Source: Flavivirga jejuensis (lineage in GTDB: Bacteria; Bacteroidota; Bacteroidia; Flavobacteriales; Flavobacteriaceae). From it: 64,000 nt of DNA. This document shows positions 38,584 through 47,616 of this stretch, in pieces. The notes under the pieces are model-generated. The model did not search any database. It was not told the origin of the DNA and saw nothing but the letters and a program-made list of their open reading frames with translations. The position numbers and the translations under genes are program-made. The stretch lies in assembly GCF_030540765.1 (NCBI RefSeq), contig NZ_JAUOEL010000007.1, positions 175,794 to 239,793 on the forward strand. Reading direction: 5' to 3'. Positions within the stretch are counted from its first letter, which is position 1. Each line of letters starts with the position of its first letter.

Positions 38584-39335
38584 AGCAGGCTCTTTTTAGA
38601 AATGACTAATTCCAATTCATTAACATCATACACTATCTTAAAATAGCTTGGTATTTTAGGTTGTTTGATGATGATAATCTGTGTGTTTGTTTTTAGAGCA
38701 GCCTCAATTTTTGTGGATAAAAAACCACTGTTCCCTGTTTCTTTTGTTAGTACAACATCTATTTTATACTTTTTAAGTAATGAGATTTCTTCTTCCAAAT
38801 TTGCAGAAGGCAAACCTAGGATCAGTTGTTTTTCAGAAAAGTTACTTTCTTGAGCAATAGCAATGGATTCTGGTCTATTAAGGATTCTAAAATAGCTTGT
38901 ATTATTTTGCCACCAAGGTTTTAATCTTTTGATGGATTGAACACCCGTTAATGCCAATAGGGTTTGATTGCTTTTTAATAATTTTAAAGCGTCATTATAT
39001 GTATTTACATAAGATACTAGCGCATGGTTTGTTTTAGAAAGTAATTGTCGTCCAAACCGTATAACAGGAATCTGTAATTTTTCAGCAACCTTTGCTATGG
39101 TTTGATGCAGTATTTCTGCAAAAGGATGGGATGCATTAATAATGATATCGATACTTTTTTCTATAAGATAAGCTTCTAATTCTTTTTCATTTAGCGCGCC
39201 ATATCGATAACTAGCAACTTCTGTTTCTTCAAAAGCAATGTTGGTTTTGGTAGAATACACAAAAGGCATAGCGCTTCCTTGTAGCACCTTTGCTACCTTT
39301 CTTCCTTCTGTTGTTCCGCCAAATACTAGTATCAT
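38580..39335 (-). CDS. cobK: Precorrin-6A reductase
   Basis: 251 residues starting MILVFGGTTEGRKVAKVL, the NADPH-binding start of CobK/CbiJ, with INASHPFAEILHQTI and VVLTKETGNSGFLSTKIEAA as further family blocks. It reduces the macrocycle of (cobalt-)precorrin-6A. It overlaps cbiD by 4 bases and follows the CbiG-CobM gene after 18 bases. Confidence 0.93.
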   Translation of the reverse strand: MILVFGGTTEGRKVAKVLQGSAMPFVYSTKTNIAFEETEVASYRYGALNEKELEAYLIEKSIDIIINASHPFAEILHQTIAKVAEKLQIPVIRFGRQLLSKTNHALVSYVNTYNDALKLLKSNQTLLALTGVQSIKRLKPWWQNNTSYFRILNRPESIAIAQESNFSEKQLILGLPSANLEEEISLLKKYKIDVVLTKETGNSGFLSTKIEAALKTNTQIIIIKQPKIPSYFKIVYDVNELELVISKKSLL

Positions 39336-39353
39336 TCTTATTTTAAAATGGTA

Positions 39354-41195
39354 TTACTCTGTTATTACAAATTTCTTATTGGTTCTAAAAATATGTTTCC
39401 ATTCTGGGCTGTATAATTGTGATCTGTTTTTACGTGCTCCAATAGCATGCCCTACCACAATTAATACGGTTCTTGTTTTTTTACTGTCTTTTACAATTTG
39501 TGCCAGATTTTCTAATTTTCCTTCAAAAATTTCTTCATCTTTCCAAGTGATCCGATACATGACAGCCACAGGAGTTTCCGGATCAAAGTGCTCTAATAAT
39601 TGTGCTTGTACTTTGGCTGCAATACCTACGCTTAAAAAAATACACATGGTCGCATTTGTGGCTGCAAAGGCAGCAATACTTTCTTTTGGCGGCATAGGCG
39701 TTTTACCTTCTCCCCTAGTTAAAACAATAGATTGTACGACTTCTGGAATAGTAAATTCAGATTTTAAAACTGCGGCCGCAGCACTAAATGAAGAAATACC
39801 GGGTACAATAAAATAATCCATTCCCAGTTCGTCAAAAATGGTCATTTGTTCTTGAATAGCACCATACAAAGACGGATCGCCACATTGTAAACGCACAATG
39901 GCATTCCCTTTTTTATAATGTTCTTGCATTAAAGAGACCTGTTCTTCGAGCGTCATCATTGCCGAATTACGAACTACAGCTCCTGCTTTACACCAATCGG
40001 TCATTTCTTCGGGGATTAAACTCCCTGCATATAGCACACAGTCGGCTTGCTCCAAATAGTATTTCCCTTTTACGGTGATGAGTTCTTCGTCACCAGGGCC
40101 TGCTCCAATAATGGCAATGGATGTTTTTCGTTCTGCATGGGTATTTAAGGCAACAGAAAAGGTGAATTTTTCATTATTGTCTAAATGTATTTTTTGCTTT
40201 TCAACCAATACATTTTTATTTCCAGAGAGTAATATGGCACAAGATTCTGATACCCCATCTACTCCAATTTTAGATTGTACCACGGCACTTGGGTTAGGCA
40301 CAGAAACAGTGTTTATTTTTTCTGAAGTAAATGTGCGAAACGGAATCTTGTTTTTTGTACTAAAATCTAGGTAAGCTTGTTGTTCTGCTTTAATATCAAT
40401 TGAACCGAAATTTTTAATGGCAGAAAATCTTAAACCTCTTGTTTTTAGTTCTGATTTTAAGGTTTCTTGAAAAAGAAATGGATCTAATTTTTTGGAACAT
40501 CCAGATCCAACCGAAAGTACTTTTGGAATAAAAAACAAGCTTGGAATTGTGGCATCGTAAATCTTGTAACTTACTGTAATGAATAATTCGAATTGAGAAA
40601 AATCAATAGCACTTTCATCATAAAAAACAGTCACAAAACCTGGAATCGTTTTTTCCAAATGTTCGGTGCCTTTGTCTTTAATATCTAAAAGTAAGGCAGT
40701 TGGTTTGTTGTTTACAAACAAGGCCATGATGGTGTTCATGGATACCGAACTTTCTGTTTGCCAATCAAATTGATTTCCAATGGTATCTAAAGCCCAAATT
40801 TCCTGAACATCGCTTGAGGTCGATATAATAGCCTTTCCTCCTAAAATGGTGGCTATTTTTAAACAAAAATCATTTGCACCTCCTTTATGACCACTTAGTA
40901 CCGATTGTACATTTAAGCCCAGATCATCAACAGAAATTACAGCAGGATCGGTGTTTTTATCTTTAAGGTGTGGTGCAATTAAACGCACACAAATACCTAA
41001 AGCGGTTACAAAGCAAATACCGCCTAACTTCGAAAAATTTTCGGATAGATAGTCTGAAATAGATGGGATGGTCGATACATGATCGTTGTTTGATTGCAAG
41101 GTGGTAATAACCAATGATTTTGGAAATTCTTTCTGAATAACAAGCGCTTTTTCTACTCCTATTTCAGTAACTGCTATAATGGCTATTTTTTTCAT
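39354..41195 (-). CDS. cobM: CbiG-CobM fusion (cobalt-precorrin-5A hydrolase and precorrin-4 C11-methyltransferase)
   Basis: 613 residues. Residues 1-350 are CbiG: TVEIGVEKAL-like N-terminus, GICFVTALGICVRLIAPHLKDKNTDPAVISVDDLG and a C-terminal SVGSGCSKKLDPFLF block. Residues from about 355 are a tetrapyrrole methylase (IAIIGAGPGDEELITVKGKYYLEQADCVLYAGSLIPEEM, then RLQCGDPSLYGAIQEQ), i.e. CobM/CbiF. CbiG removes the two-carbon fragment as acetaldehyde in the anaerobic ring contraction, and CobM methylates C11. No CobG monooxygenase is present, so CbiG presumably performs contraction. The start overlaps the cobL stop by 4 bases. Confidence 0.93.
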   Translation of the reverse strand: MKKIAIIAVTEIGVEKALVIQKEFPKSLVITTLQSNNDHVSTIPSISDYLSENFSKLGGICFVTALGICVRLIAPHLKDKNTDPAVISVDDLGLNVQSVLSGHKGGANDFCLKIATILGGKAIISTSSDVQEIWALDTIGNQFDWQTESSVSMNTIMALFVNNKPTALLLDIKDKGTEHLEKTIPGFVTVFYDESAIDFSQFELFITVSYKIYDATIPSLFFIPKVLSVGSGCSKKLDPFLFQETLKSELKTRGLRFSAIKNFGSIDIKAEQQAYLDFSTKNKIPFRTFTSEKINTVSVPNPSAVVQSKIGVDGVSESCAILLSGNKNVLVEKQKIHLDNNEKFTFSVALNTHAERKTSIAIIGAGPGDEELITVKGKYYLEQADCVLYAGSLIPEEMTDWCKAGAVVRNSAMMTLEEQVSLMQEHYKKGNAIVRLQCGDPSLYGAIQEQMTIFDELGMDYFIVPGISSFSAAAAVLKSEFTIPEVVQSIVLTRGEGKTPMPPKESIAAFAATNATMCIFLSVGIAAKVQAQLLEHFDPETPVAVMYRITWKDEEIFEGKLENLAQIVKDSKKTRTVLIVVGHAIGARKNRSQLYSPEWKHIFRTNKKFVITE

Positions 41196-42397
41196 TTATT
41201 TCTTTTTTCTGCTGTGTGAATGCTAATTTTATTGTGTTCGTTTACCTGAATGACAGTCGTGCTAATCGTATAATTCAATTTTGTAAACTCTTCTATAAAT
41301 GTGTTGGTACTGCTTTCTTTTACGGCATTGGTAACAAAACGAGCAGATGGATTTAACTGATGAATGGTATGAATTAATTCTTTTAGTCTACCTCCGTGTC
41401 CGCCAATAAAAACGGCATCTGGAGTTGGATAATCTTTTAAATTTAGATTGAAAAAATCGTCTATAACGATCTCAATCCCTGGTGTAGAAAAACGTTCTGT
41501 GTTTTGTTGAATTATGGTTTCACATTCTGTTCGTTTTTCGAAGGCAATAATTTTTACATGTGAAAAGTGTTGCTTGGCTTCAATAGCTACAGATCCTGTA
41601 CAAGACCCTACATCCCAAAACACCCCTTTATTTTGTAGTTGTAAAGCACTAACGGTACTTAATCTAATAGGCATTTTGGTAATCATATTTGCCCGATTAG
41701 GTAATGGTACAAAAGCATGGTCTGGAATACCAAAGGGTTTGTCTTTTGGTGTTATTTGTTTTAATAAAACACAGTTTAAGCGGTCGTGCTCTTTTTTGGT
41801 ACAGGCTAATAGATCGAGTTTTTCTATGTGTTCATTATTTCCGTCCAGAGCTTCGCCAATCGTTATTGAATAATTATCAAAACCATATTGCAACATGCGT
41901 TTGGCTATTGCTGCTGGTGTTTTTTTAGCATCTGTTAACACCCCTATTAACTCACTTCTATCAATTAAAGCGCTATCTAAAGCCGACCAATCTCTACCAT
42001 GTACTGATACTGTTTTTAGTGCGTTGTAGTTGGTTTTTGTTTTATGACAGAGTAACTGAATACTATTGAAATAGGGATATGCTTTTAGTTTTGCATGCGG
42101 TAATAAACGTTGTAAGGTATTCCCAAAACCATAGAAGAATGGATCGCCAGAAACGAATACAATTATGGGTAAATGAATTGTTTTATATTTTTGAATGAGG
42201 GTTTCCATCTTCCCTGAAATTTCTATCCAAGAATGCTTTGCGGGCAAAAACGGTTTCACTAATTCGTAATGACGTTTTCCTCCTGAAAAGACAGTGGATT
42301 GTTGCACCAATGCCAAAATAGCATCATCCCATTTTGGAACAGCATGATTCCCTATTCCAACCAGATAAAAATCGATATGTGCTTTAGGTACATTCAT
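41192..42397 (-). CDS. cobL: Precorrin-6Y C5,15-methyltransferase (CbiE-CbiT type)
   Basis: 401 residues. The N-terminal half is CbiE-like (FYLVGIGNHAVPKWDDAILALVQQSTVFSGGKRHYELV, VFVSGDPFFYGFG). The C-terminal half is a class I SAM methyltransferase (VFWDVGSCTGSVAIEAKQHF and FIGGHGGRLKELI) matching CbiT. The enzyme methylates C5 and C15 and decarboxylates the acetate side chain at C12. It begins directly after the bluB stop. Confidence 0.94.
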   Translation of the reverse strand: MNVPKAHIDFYLVGIGNHAVPKWDDAILALVQQSTVFSGGKRHYELVKPFLPAKHSWIEISGKMETLIQKYKTIHLPIIVFVSGDPFFYGFGNTLQRLLPHAKLKAYPYFNSIQLLCHKTKTNYNALKTVSVHGRDWSALDSALIDRSELIGVLTDAKKTPAAIAKRMLQYGFDNYSITIGEALDGNNEHIEKLDLLACTKKEHDRLNCVLLKQITPKDKPFGIPDHAFVPLPNRANMITKMPIRLSTVSALQLQNKGVFWDVGSCTGSVAIEAKQHFSHVKIIAFEKRTECETIIQQNTERFSTPGIEIVIDDFFNLNLKDYPTPDAVFIGGHGGRLKELIHTIHQLNPSARFVTNAVKESSTNTFIEEFTKLNYTISTTVIQVNEHNKISIHTAEKRNK

Positions 42398-43039
42398 TTA
42401 TTGGTACGATTCTTTTATCACCACATCATTAATATGCTTGCGCTTTTCCCATTGTAACTGTTCTAGTTCTGGGTTTTCATAAAATTTATCGACATGTCCT
42501 AAACATAAATAACCTATTAGTTGCCTATCTTCTGGTGCATTTAAAATGTTTTTAATTTTTTGAGTATTTAGAATACTTACCCAGCCCAATCCTATATTTA
42601 AAGCGCGTGCCATAAGCCACATATTTTGAATGGCACAGACCACGGAATATTCGCCTGCTTCCTTCATTGAGGTTTGTCCTAAAACGGGATGGTTGCTTGG
42701 TTTGTAAAAGACAGCGATATTGAGCGCAGATTCTATAATACCTTCTAATTTTAACTGTGTATATGCATTTGCTTTTTTTTCTTCAAAAAGTTGTTTACCT
42801 TTTTCATTCTCTTCAAAAAAACTATCCCTTATTTTATTTCTAATTTTTAAGTCTTTAATAATCACAAATTCCCATGGTTGAGAAAAACCAACTGATGGGG
42901 CATTAACGCCAGCAAATAAGATTTTATCTAAATCCTTTTGTGTTATTGGTTTATCGATAAAACGATTCCCTCTCACATCTCTTCGAGCCAATATTATTTG
43001 CTCTAGTGTTTCAATATTTTCAGAAGTGAATTTGTTCAT
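42398..43039 (-). CDS. bluB: 5,6-dimethylbenzimidazole synthase BluB
   Basis: 213 residues of the flavin nitroreductase fold. The start RRDVRGNRFIDKPI and the block APSVGFSQPWEFVIIKD are BluB signatures. The enzyme cleaves reduced FMN with O2 to make the lower ligand, so the organism can make this ligand only when oxygen is present. This contrasts with the oxygen-independent enzymes of the same operon. Its partner CobT is not in the window. It begins 3 bases after cobJ stop. Confidence 0.92.
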   Translation of the reverse strand: MNKFTSENIETLEQIILARRDVRGNRFIDKPITQKDLDKILFAGVNAPSVGFSQPWEFVIIKDLKIRNKIRDSFFEENEKGKQLFEEKKANAYTQLKLEGIIESALNIAVFYKPSNHPVLGQTSMKEAGEYSVVCAIQNMWLMARALNIGLGWVSILNTQKIKNILNAPEDRQLIGYLCLGHVDKFYENPELEQLQWEKRKHINDVVIKESYQ

Positions 43040-43042
43040 TTT

Positions 43043-44425
43043 TTAAGATTTAAAATAGTTTGAAGCTTCTTCTAAAGTAAATGCGGCATTGGTAATCGCC
43101 GCGGCAACATTACTACCGCCTCTGTTACCTTCTATAAGTGCCCAATGGGTGTTTTTGGTTTGAGACAACTGTTCTTTGGCTTCTAAAACGTTAACAAACC
43201 CAACTGGCACACCAACAATACCTGCTGGTTTAAACCTGTTATTTTCTCTTAGCTGTTCAATAATTTCAAACAATGCTGTCGGGGCGTTTCCAACAACATA
43301 AAGGGCATTCGGGTATTGCTCAATGGCTTTTCTAATACCTGCTTGCGATCGGGTTATGTTTTCTGTTTTTGCTAATAATTGGGCATCTTCATCGTTTAAT
43401 AAACAATGTACTTTGGTGTTGTATTTTTTAATGAATGCTTTTGTTATTCCTGCTTTCACCATAGTAACGTCTGTTACTATTTCTCCACCATTTTTAAGAT
43501 GGTTGTGCCAGTTTTCGATAGCATTTGGTGTTGCGGCATAATGATTAAAATCTTCTAAAATTCCTGTGGTATGAATTATTCTGGTAATGGCCCATTTATC
43601 GGCAACAGAAAAGGAAAGGTCTTTAATATGTTCTGTAACAATCCTAAAGCTTTCTTGTTGAATTTCTTTACCTGTGTGTGGTTTTCTGTTAAGATAGCCT
43701 CTTGGGGTAATTAAATAATTTTTAAATTGATAGGTTTGGGAATTACCAATCATCACTAAACAAAACATATCGACATCGTCTGGATTCAATGCCTCTAAGG
43801 TTGTGATTTTAATGTCTTCTTCTGGGCGCGTTACATGCCTAACAATGGCTACTGGTGTAGAAGACGCACGTTCTTCCAAAAATATTTTTTGTAATCGTCC
43901 TAATTGCCAATGTCTTTTTTTACTTTTTGGATTGTATAAACTAGTAACAAAATCGCCCATGGCCGCTGCTCTAATTCTTTTTTCAATCATGTTCCAGGGC
44001 GTCATTAAATCGGATAAAGAAATACAACAAAAATCGTGACCCAACGGAGCGCCTAATTTACTTCCTGCTGCTAAAAATGCCGAAACACCTGGTAGGGTTT
44101 CTAATTCAAGATCGTCTAACTCATCGTCTCCTTTAGAAACCATTTCGTAAACAATACTTGCCATAGCATAAATACTGGCATCTCCAGAACCTATTACCAC
44201 AACATTTTTACCAGTTTTTGCTTTTTTAATGGCGACTTCGGCACGGCCTTCTTCTTGTCCTAATGGCATCGAAATTAATTCTGCATCCGTTTTTAAATAC
44301 GGTTTTGCAAACTGAAAATAATAATCGTAACCAATAACTACTTCTGCTTGTTGTAATGCACTTTGCACAACAGGCAATATATAAGCATTATCTCCTGGGC
44401 CTAAGCCTGTAACGGTAATTTTCAT
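43043..44425 (-). CDS. cobJ: CobJ-CobH fusion (C17-methyltransferase and precorrin-8X methylmutase)
   Basis: 460 residues. Residues 1-245 form a tetrapyrrole methylase of CobJ type (TVTGLGPGDNAYILP, VVIGSGDASIYAMA, SLSDLMTPWNMIEKRIRAAAMGDFVTSLYNPKSKKR). From about residue 250 follows a CobH/CbiC domain (ESFRIVTEHI, ATPNAIENW, GGEIVTDVTMVKAGITK and PAGIVGVPVGFVNVLEAKEQL). CobJ methylates C17 and drives ring contraction; CobH moves a methyl from C11 to C12. The fusion joins non-consecutive steps. A 4-base overlap links it to cobI. Confidence 0.94.
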   Translation of the reverse strand: MKITVTGLGPGDNAYILPVVQSALQQAEVVIGYDYYFQFAKPYLKTDAELISMPLGQEEGRAEVAIKKAKTGKNVVVIGSGDASIYAMASIVYEMVSKGDDELDDLELETLPGVSAFLAAGSKLGAPLGHDFCCISLSDLMTPWNMIEKRIRAAAMGDFVTSLYNPKSKKRHWQLGRLQKIFLEERASSTPVAIVRHVTRPEEDIKITTLEALNPDDVDMFCLVMIGNSQTYQFKNYLITPRGYLNRKPHTGKEIQQESFRIVTEHIKDLSFSVADKWAITRIIHTTGILEDFNHYAATPNAIENWHNHLKNGGEIVTDVTMVKAGITKAFIKKYNTKVHCLLNDEDAQLLAKTENITRSQAGIRKAIEQYPNALYVVGNAPTALFEIIEQLRENNRFKPAGIVGVPVGFVNVLEAKEQLSQTKNTHWALIEGNRGGSNVAAAITNAAFTLEEASNYFKS

Positions 44426-45138
44426 TTAGTAATAGATTTATTTTTTATGATAATAAGAGAAAAATAAGGTGTCTCTCTTTGCTTAATAGTGTCCCAATGG
44501 TTTGTAATAAACTGCTCTTGTGTTCCTAAACGTTCTGCGTAGGTTATGTGATGCTTGTCTTCGTTTGTTGCAGATTCAATAATATCCATAACAGATTTTA
44601 TTTTCATCAAAACAACAGTATCAAAATAATTAATTGCTTCTTTCAGCTCTTCTTTGCTCTGCACACGGGGAATAACAACTACTTTCTCGTTTTGTAAGCA
44701 TAAAGGCATGGCACTCTCTGCAGCCAAATGCAAATACGATGTAATGCCTGGAATTAAATTAATAGTTAATTGGTGGGCTTTAATTTTTTCCAATAGATAG
44801 GAAAACGAGCTGTAGGTACTAATATCGCCTTCGCTAACAATAGCGATAGATAAGCCTTTGTTATAATCTGCTAAAATTTGTTGAAATGTGGTTTCATAAA
44901 TGGTTTTAGCTTGTTCTCTTTCCAAGTCCATTTTTAAATAAAACCCTTCTAGTTTTGCTGAATCTAATTCATAATGGTTTAGAATAGCGCGAGAATAACT
45001 AGCTTTTCTACCCTTTTTAAATAAGGATCCTGGATAATAGATTTTATCTACTTTATGCAGGATTTTTAATCCTTTTAAAGTGATGAGATCAGGGTCGCCT
45101 GGACCTAATGATACGCCGTATATTTTGCCTTTTGTCAT
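44422..45138 (-). CDS. cobI: Precorrin-2 C20-methyltransferase
   Basis: 238 residues. GKIYGVSLGPGDPDLITLKGLKIL is the methylase glycine loop. The YYPGSLFKKGRKASYSRAIL and AIVSEGDISTYSSFSYLLEKI blocks point to CobI/CbiL, which uses SAM to methylate C20 of (cobalt-)precorrin-2. Overlaps of 4 bases tie it to cobJ and cbiX. Confidence 0.93.
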   Translation of the reverse strand: MTKGKIYGVSLGPGDPDLITLKGLKILHKVDKIYYPGSLFKKGRKASYSRAILNHYELDSAKLEGFYLKMDLEREQAKTIYETTFQQILADYNKGLSIAIVSEGDISTYSSFSYLLEKIKAHQLTINLIPGITSYLHLAAESAMPLCLQNEKVVVIPRVQSKEELKEAINYFDTVVLMKIKSVMDIIESATNEDKHHITYAERLGTQEQFITNHWDTIKQRETPYFSLIIIKNKSITK

Positions 45139-46067
45139 ATACCTAATCCTTTTTTTATTTTTGAAAGGACACTGTTTTTTTGTCCAACTTTTTCATCTTC
45201 TTCAAACAATACCCCTTTTACATTTAAGTGATGCCCAACTTGTTCTTTTCCTTGTTCAGATTCTACTCCAACAATTTGCTTGCGGTATTTACATAATTGG
45301 CAATTCATATTTGCGGTACCGTTAATGGCTTCGTCCAAACGTTCGTCAAAAGCTTTTAGAATGAGTTCATCGACTCCAAAAGCCTTTGTGTAAATGTATT
45401 GGAGCGGTGAGCTTTCATTAAAATCGCGTACTTGTTTATAGATGCGTTCTAAAAGAATGCCTGTAAAAAAGAAAAAAGGAATGGCTATGGTGCGTTTAAA
45501 TGCCATTTTACTTGTTAGCTCTAATCCTTGAGTAACATTGGGGTAAGCGGTACCACTGTATGAAACCGTTGTAAAACCAAAACCCATGCCTTCACCCAAC
45601 ATGCAAGCCAGTTTATGTACATCTGAATTGGCATCAGGATCGGTTGTGCCTCTCCCAACAACCATTAAACAGACCTCTCTTCTATCAATAGGTTCGTGTT
45701 TTTCTTCTTCTTCTAATATTCTTTTTTGGGCTAATTCTAATAAAAAGGAATTGACACCAAGGTGTTTCCCCATTTTAATGGTTAAATCGTCATAATATCC
45801 CTGTATGGTGTTCATTTCATATGGAATATCATTTTTGGCGTGAGAACCTGCAAAAAGAATAATGGGCAAAGCGTAAATCTCACGAATGCCTTTTTGGTAC
45901 ATCCGCTCTATGGATGCTTCGTAAACGGGGTGATTAAATTCTAAAAAACCATAATCTACTTCGTAGTCTGAATAACGTGCTTGCAGAATGCCAACCAGTT
46001 CTTTAAACGCAGCGGTTCCCGTTTTGGTTCTACTACCGTGTCCGCAAAGTAAAATTCCTTTTTTCAT
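45135..46067 (-). CDS. cbiX: Sirohydrochlorin cobaltochelatase CbiX, long form
   Basis: 310 residues. Two chelatase halves: KGILLCGHGSRTKTGTAAFKEL with the metal His in CGHGSR, ALPIILFAGSHAKNDIPYEM with a second His, and CLMVVGRGTTDPDANSDVHKL opening the second half. The C-terminal tail has a CQLCKYRKQ Cys pair and a charged linker. CbiX inserts Co2+ early, into sirohydrochlorin. The Cys-containing tail resembles CbiX forms reported to bind a redox cofactor, but only CxxC is seen here. It is 4 bases after the CobA fusion. Confidence 0.9.
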   Translation of the reverse strand: MKKGILLCGHGSRTKTGTAAFKELVGILQARYSDYEVDYGFLEFNHPVYEASIERMYQKGIREIYALPIILFAGSHAKNDIPYEMNTIQGYYDDLTIKMGKHLGVNSFLLELAQKRILEEEEKHEPIDRREVCLMVVGRGTTDPDANSDVHKLACMLGEGMGFGFTTVSYSGTAYPNVTQGLELTSKMAFKRTIAIPFFFFTGILLERIYKQVRDFNESSPLQYIYTKAFGVDELILKAFDERLDEAINGTANMNCQLCKYRKQIVGVESEQGKEQVGHHLNVKGVLFEEDEKVGQKNSVLSKIKKGLGI

Positions 46068-46071
46068 TGTT

Positions 46072-47616
46072 TTAATTAATTGGTTTTACGCCTATTAAAA
46101 ACACTACTGGCATTTGTAATTCTTGTTTTTTTACATCTTCTTCAATACCTCTTAATGTTGAGGTTAGCAATACCTCGTTATCTCTTGAAACATTAGAAAT
46201 GGCATTCACTGGGATATTAGGATTTTTGCATACTTCCATTAGTTTAGGAACAATTTTATCCAAGCTTTTTAAGCCCATATAAAGTGCTAAAGTGTTACCA
46301 GCGTTTAACATTTCGGCAATGCCGTTTAATTGGGCTGTAGAATAATCGGCAGTATGCGCTGTACAAATTAAAATGGCATTGGATTGTCCTCTTTCCGTAA
46401 TGGGAATATTAACGGTATTGGCCGCTGCTAATGCTGCTGAAATCCCTGGGATTACTGTAAAAGGTAGTTTGTGTTGTTTTAAATAGCGAACTTCTTCGGC
46501 AGCTCTACCATAAATATATGGATCGCCAGATTTTAATCGAACAACACTTTTGCCTTGCAGACAATACTTCTTCATTAACGCATTGATGTTGTTCTGCCTC
46601 TTTTCCTGACTTTCTGCATCGCCAAATTTCTTGCCTACATAAATCTTTTCTGCTTGGGTATTGATCTCTAAAATCTCATCTGAAACTAAATTATCATGTA
46701 ATATTACTTCTGCATTTTGAAGCGCATGAAATGCTTTTAAGGTCAATAAGTTTTTATTTCCTGGCCCCGCCCCTACAATAGCTATTTCTGGCAATTTACT
46801 TTTTGAGAAAATCCATTCTGGGTTTGCATATTCATACTCAAAATGAAGTGCTTTTTTTGATTTTGCATTGCCAACTAGCTTATAACTTTCATGTTCTGTG
46901 TCTTCAAAAATAGGTGCTGGTAGCTCCAGTTCTAAAGCTGCTTTTTCGTAAAATGCTTTCCGTTTAGGATGTTCATCTGCACATCCATTGATAATTTCTC
47001 CGAAATAGTGCTGTTCTATAATGGACTCAATTAATCCAATCGCATCTTTTTGATGAATTAAATTGACAGGTACATTTGGGTTTTTCAAATGTTTCTTGTT
47101 TGCCAAAAACCGTCCTGGATGTCGTTGTGGACCGATCAATCCTGCCAAACGTAAAATGGTTAAGTTACTCCCAAAATGCGCTTGCAATAACTGCTCTGCT
47201 TTTAAGACCCCTATACCAGAAGCTTTTTCTGGCTGACAACGTTCTGTTTCATCTGTTAAACGATTTGTATTTTGATATACAGAAGTGGAACTAACAAAAA
47301 TGATGTTTATATGTTTGGGTGTGCGTTGAATAATTTGTTGGATTTGAAGCGGATAGATAGTTTCAATATTTTCAATTCGCTTTGGAGGGAAATTAATGAT
47401 TATGGTAGATGCTTCGTATATAAAGGCATCCCAATCACCAATAATTGTATCCGATGTAACGTGTATTCTTGTCGTAGGAAACGTATGCTTTGCAAAGGCT
47501 TTTAGGTTGTCTAACGCTGAGACAGAACCACTGATTGAGTACCTTTTTTTTTGAAGTTCTAAAGCAAGTGGTAAACCTAACCAACCTAATCCTAGTATAG
47601 AAATTTGTTTCTTCAT
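46072..47616 (-). CDS. cobA: Epimerase-like Rossmann domain fused to uroporphyrinogen-III C-methyltransferase (CobA)
   Basis: 514 residues from the ATG at 47616, which overlaps the upstream stop as ATGA; an earlier ATG at 47658 lies inside that gene. The N-terminal 250 residues are a YeeZ-like NAD(P) epimerase/dehydratase fold (SILGLGWLGLPLALELQKK, then IIFVSSTSVYQN and LTILRLAGLIGPQRHPGRFLA). The C-terminal half is SUMT (IAIVGAGPGNKNLLTLKAFHALQNAEVILHDNL, VRLKSGDPYIYGR, VIPGISAALAAANTVNIPITERG). SUMT makes precorrin-2. The Rossmann half is not the CysG/Met8 dehydrogenase domain usually fused to it, so its role is open. Confidence 0.9.
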   Translation of the reverse strand: MKKQISILGLGWLGLPLALELQKKRYSISGSVSALDNLKAFAKHTFPTTRIHVTSDTIIGDWDAFIYEASTIIINFPPKRIENIETIYPLQIQQIIQRTPKHINIIFVSSTSVYQNTNRLTDETERCQPEKASGIGVLKAEQLLQAHFGSNLTILRLAGLIGPQRHPGRFLANKKHLKNPNVPVNLIHQKDAIGLIESIIEQHYFGEIINGCADEHPKRKAFYEKAALELELPAPIFEDTEHESYKLVGNAKSKKALHFEYEYANPEWIFSKSKLPEIAIVGAGPGNKNLLTLKAFHALQNAEVILHDNLVSDEILEINTQAEKIYVGKKFGDAESQEKRQNNINALMKKYCLQGKSVVRLKSGDPYIYGRAAEEVRYLKQHKLPFTVIPGISAALAAANTVNIPITERGQSNAILICTAHTADYSTAQLNGIAEMLNAGNTLALYMGLKSLDKIVPKLMEVCKNPNIPVNAISNVSRDNEVLLTSTLRGIEEDVKKQELQMPVVFLIGVKPIN

